From positions 1 to 6,420 of the forward strand of contig JACZKF010000241.1 of NCBI GenBank assembly GCA_014860175.1: a stretch of DNA of 6,420 nt. Direction: 5' to 3'. Origin of the DNA: Desulfuromonadales bacterium (GTDB lineage Bacteria > Desulfobacterota > Desulfuromonadia > Desulfuromonadales > JACZKF01). Below, one piece after another: positions 5,725-6,420 of the stretch. The position numbers and the translations under genes are program-made. The notes below the pieces were generated by a model that was given only the letters and a program-made list of their open reading frames with translations, ran no database searches and had not been told where the DNA came from. Positions within the stretch are counted from its first letter, which is position 1, and the number at the start of each line of letters is the position of its first letter.

Positions 5725-6420
5725 GCTGCTCCATAGCCGGCCATCTGCCACAGGTCGAACTCCCTGCCGGCAAGGGCCAGAAAACCGCGCGACCTCTCTG
5801 GTCGGGCGGTGATGGTGAATGATGGGAAAATCTGGCGCAAGGCGGTCAGGTTCTCCCGCCGGTGCCCCAGGGCATCGCTCAGATCGGCGAGGGCGACGCC
5901 GGCCTCGCCCCCCCCGCTTTGCCGAGCGGCCGCGGTCAGTGCTCTTAGCCATAACCGAGACCGGACCAACTGGCCAAAAGCGGGGTGCCAGGGGCCGGCG
6001 ACGATCGCCGTCGTCAAGGCCGGATCGGCCTGCAGTCCGGTGCGGACGACCGGCACCGCCGCCTGTCGGCAGCGCCAGAGCAGTTCGGCACAGCAGTCGA
6101 CCGCCTCCTGCAAGGACCAGGGGCGGTATCGTCCCTGGCGCCAGTCGTCCGCCAGAGGGGTCCCCTGAAAAACCACGGCCGGATAGAGGCGCAGAAAATC
6201 GGGATCCAGCCGTAAAGCGGCATGCAGAGAGGCGACCGCCTCGCCCCGGTCGCCGCTGGGGAGCCCCGGCATCAGCTGCAGACCGACCCGCAGACCACAG
6301 CGGCGCAAACGCGCAACCGCCAGACCGGCCGCCTCCGGGCCGTGCCCGCGCTCGGCGGCGATCAGAACCTGGGGACAAAAGGATTGGCAGCCGATCTCCA
6401 CGGTGGTCACCCCGTTCTGG
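5721..6420 (-). CDS. Radical SAM protein, Elp3/HemN-like, 5' end missing
   Basis: The C-terminal 232 residues are present. The frame stays open to the window edge, so the GTG at 6410 is internal, not the start. The visible part resembles the second half of a radical SAM barrel. TTVEIGCQSF followed by AAERGHGPEAAGLAVARLRR matches the usual 'VELGVQSF ... RGH' pattern of Elp3/HemN/YhcC-like members, and RVGLQLMPGLPSGD matches the next strand and loop. Further on, YPAVVFQGTPLADDW and VAGPWHPAFGQLV look like a C-terminal extension of this subgroup. The CxxxCxxC iron-sulfur motif would lie upstream of the window and cannot be checked, so catalytic competence is unproven. Substrate is unknown. Its ATGA overlap with era suggests a role near ribosome or RNA maturation, but that is only contextual. 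An eight-G run (5908-5915) encodes a Gly triplet near the C-terminus. Confidence 0.8.
   Translation of the reverse strand, partial: QNGVTTVEIGCQSFCPQVLIAAERGHGPEAAGLAVARLRRCGLRVGLQLMPGLPSGDRGEAVASLHAALRLDPDFLRLYPAVVFQGTPLADDWRQGRYRPWSLQEAVDCCAELLWRCRQAAVPVVRTGLQADPALTTAIVAGPWHPAFGQLVRSRLWLRALTAAARQSGGGEAGVALADLSDALGHRRENLTALRQIFPSFTITARPERSRGFLALAGREFDLWQMAGYGAA
5729..5732 (-). promoter_or_regulatory. Ribosome binding site for era inside the upstream gene
   Basis: GGAG reads from 5732 to 5729, four bases before the ATG at 5724. It lies within the last codons of the radical SAM gene, whose TGA (5723-5721) overlaps the era start. It supports 5724 over the far longer upstream-extended reading frame. 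Confidence 0.65.

Noticed and set aside
4810..5736. 308-residue open frame on the plus strand opposite era
   Set aside because: It mirrors the codon periodicity of era in GC-rich DNA, shows no recognisable domain, and era itself is certain.
5725..6378. N-terminal extension of era giving a 521-residue protein
   Set aside because: The extra 218 codons are the radical SAM gene read in another frame. They are low-complexity Arg/Gly/Ala/Pro-rich, and era homology begins just after the ATG at 5724, which has its own ribosome site.

Overview
The window looks like chromosomal core DNA from a GC-rich Gram-negative bacterium. The best guess is a member of the Desulfuromonadota (the Geobacter / Desulfuromonas / Pelobacter group). 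That placement is an inference from the style of the proteins: a DUF4388/PATAN-REC fusion next to a chemosensory kinase, and a radical SAM-era-der neighbourhood. It is not a database match. All six genes lie on the minus strand, so transcription runs from high to low coordinates. Coding density is very high, and no gap exceeds about 111 bases.

Upstream block (6420 down to 3475). The first gene is the C-terminal part of a radical SAM protein resembling the Elp3/HemN type; its 5' end lies outside the window. Its stop overlaps the start of era in an ATGA. era is followed 21 bases later by der. Era and Der are the ribosome-assembly GTPases for the small and large subunits respectively. The three genes look like one operon.

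Intergenic region (3474 to 3364). This 111-base gap is the only sizeable one. It contains a plausible sigma70-type promoter (TTTACT, 17 bases, TATATT) reading into the second block. No convincing terminator follows der, so read-through is possible.

Downstream block (3363 down to 1). This is a three-gene chemosensory unit. It starts with a 553-residue protein joining a DUF4388/PATAN domain, a receiver domain and a GAF-like C-terminus. A stand-alone CheY-type receiver (GTG start) follows, then a CheA histidine kinase (TTG start) cut off by the window edge within its ATPase domain. The tight spacing (17 and 9 bases) and the Shine-Dalgarno sequences lying on or beside upstream stop codons indicate co-transcription and probable translational coupling. 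CheA would autophosphorylate at His51 of its Hpt domain and pass phosphate to Asp54 of the CheY and possibly to Asp261 of the PATAN-REC protein. No flagellar, MCP, CheW, CheR or CheB gene is visible, so whether the system controls flagella, type IV pili or something else cannot be decided here.

I see no tRNA, rRNA, CRISPR array, insertion sequence or prophage. The most unusual content is the PATAN-REC-GAF/CheY/CheA unit. Smaller curiosities are a G9 tract inside cheA, a non-canonical NKxE motif in the first G domain of Der, and the translational coupling of a radical SAM gene to era.
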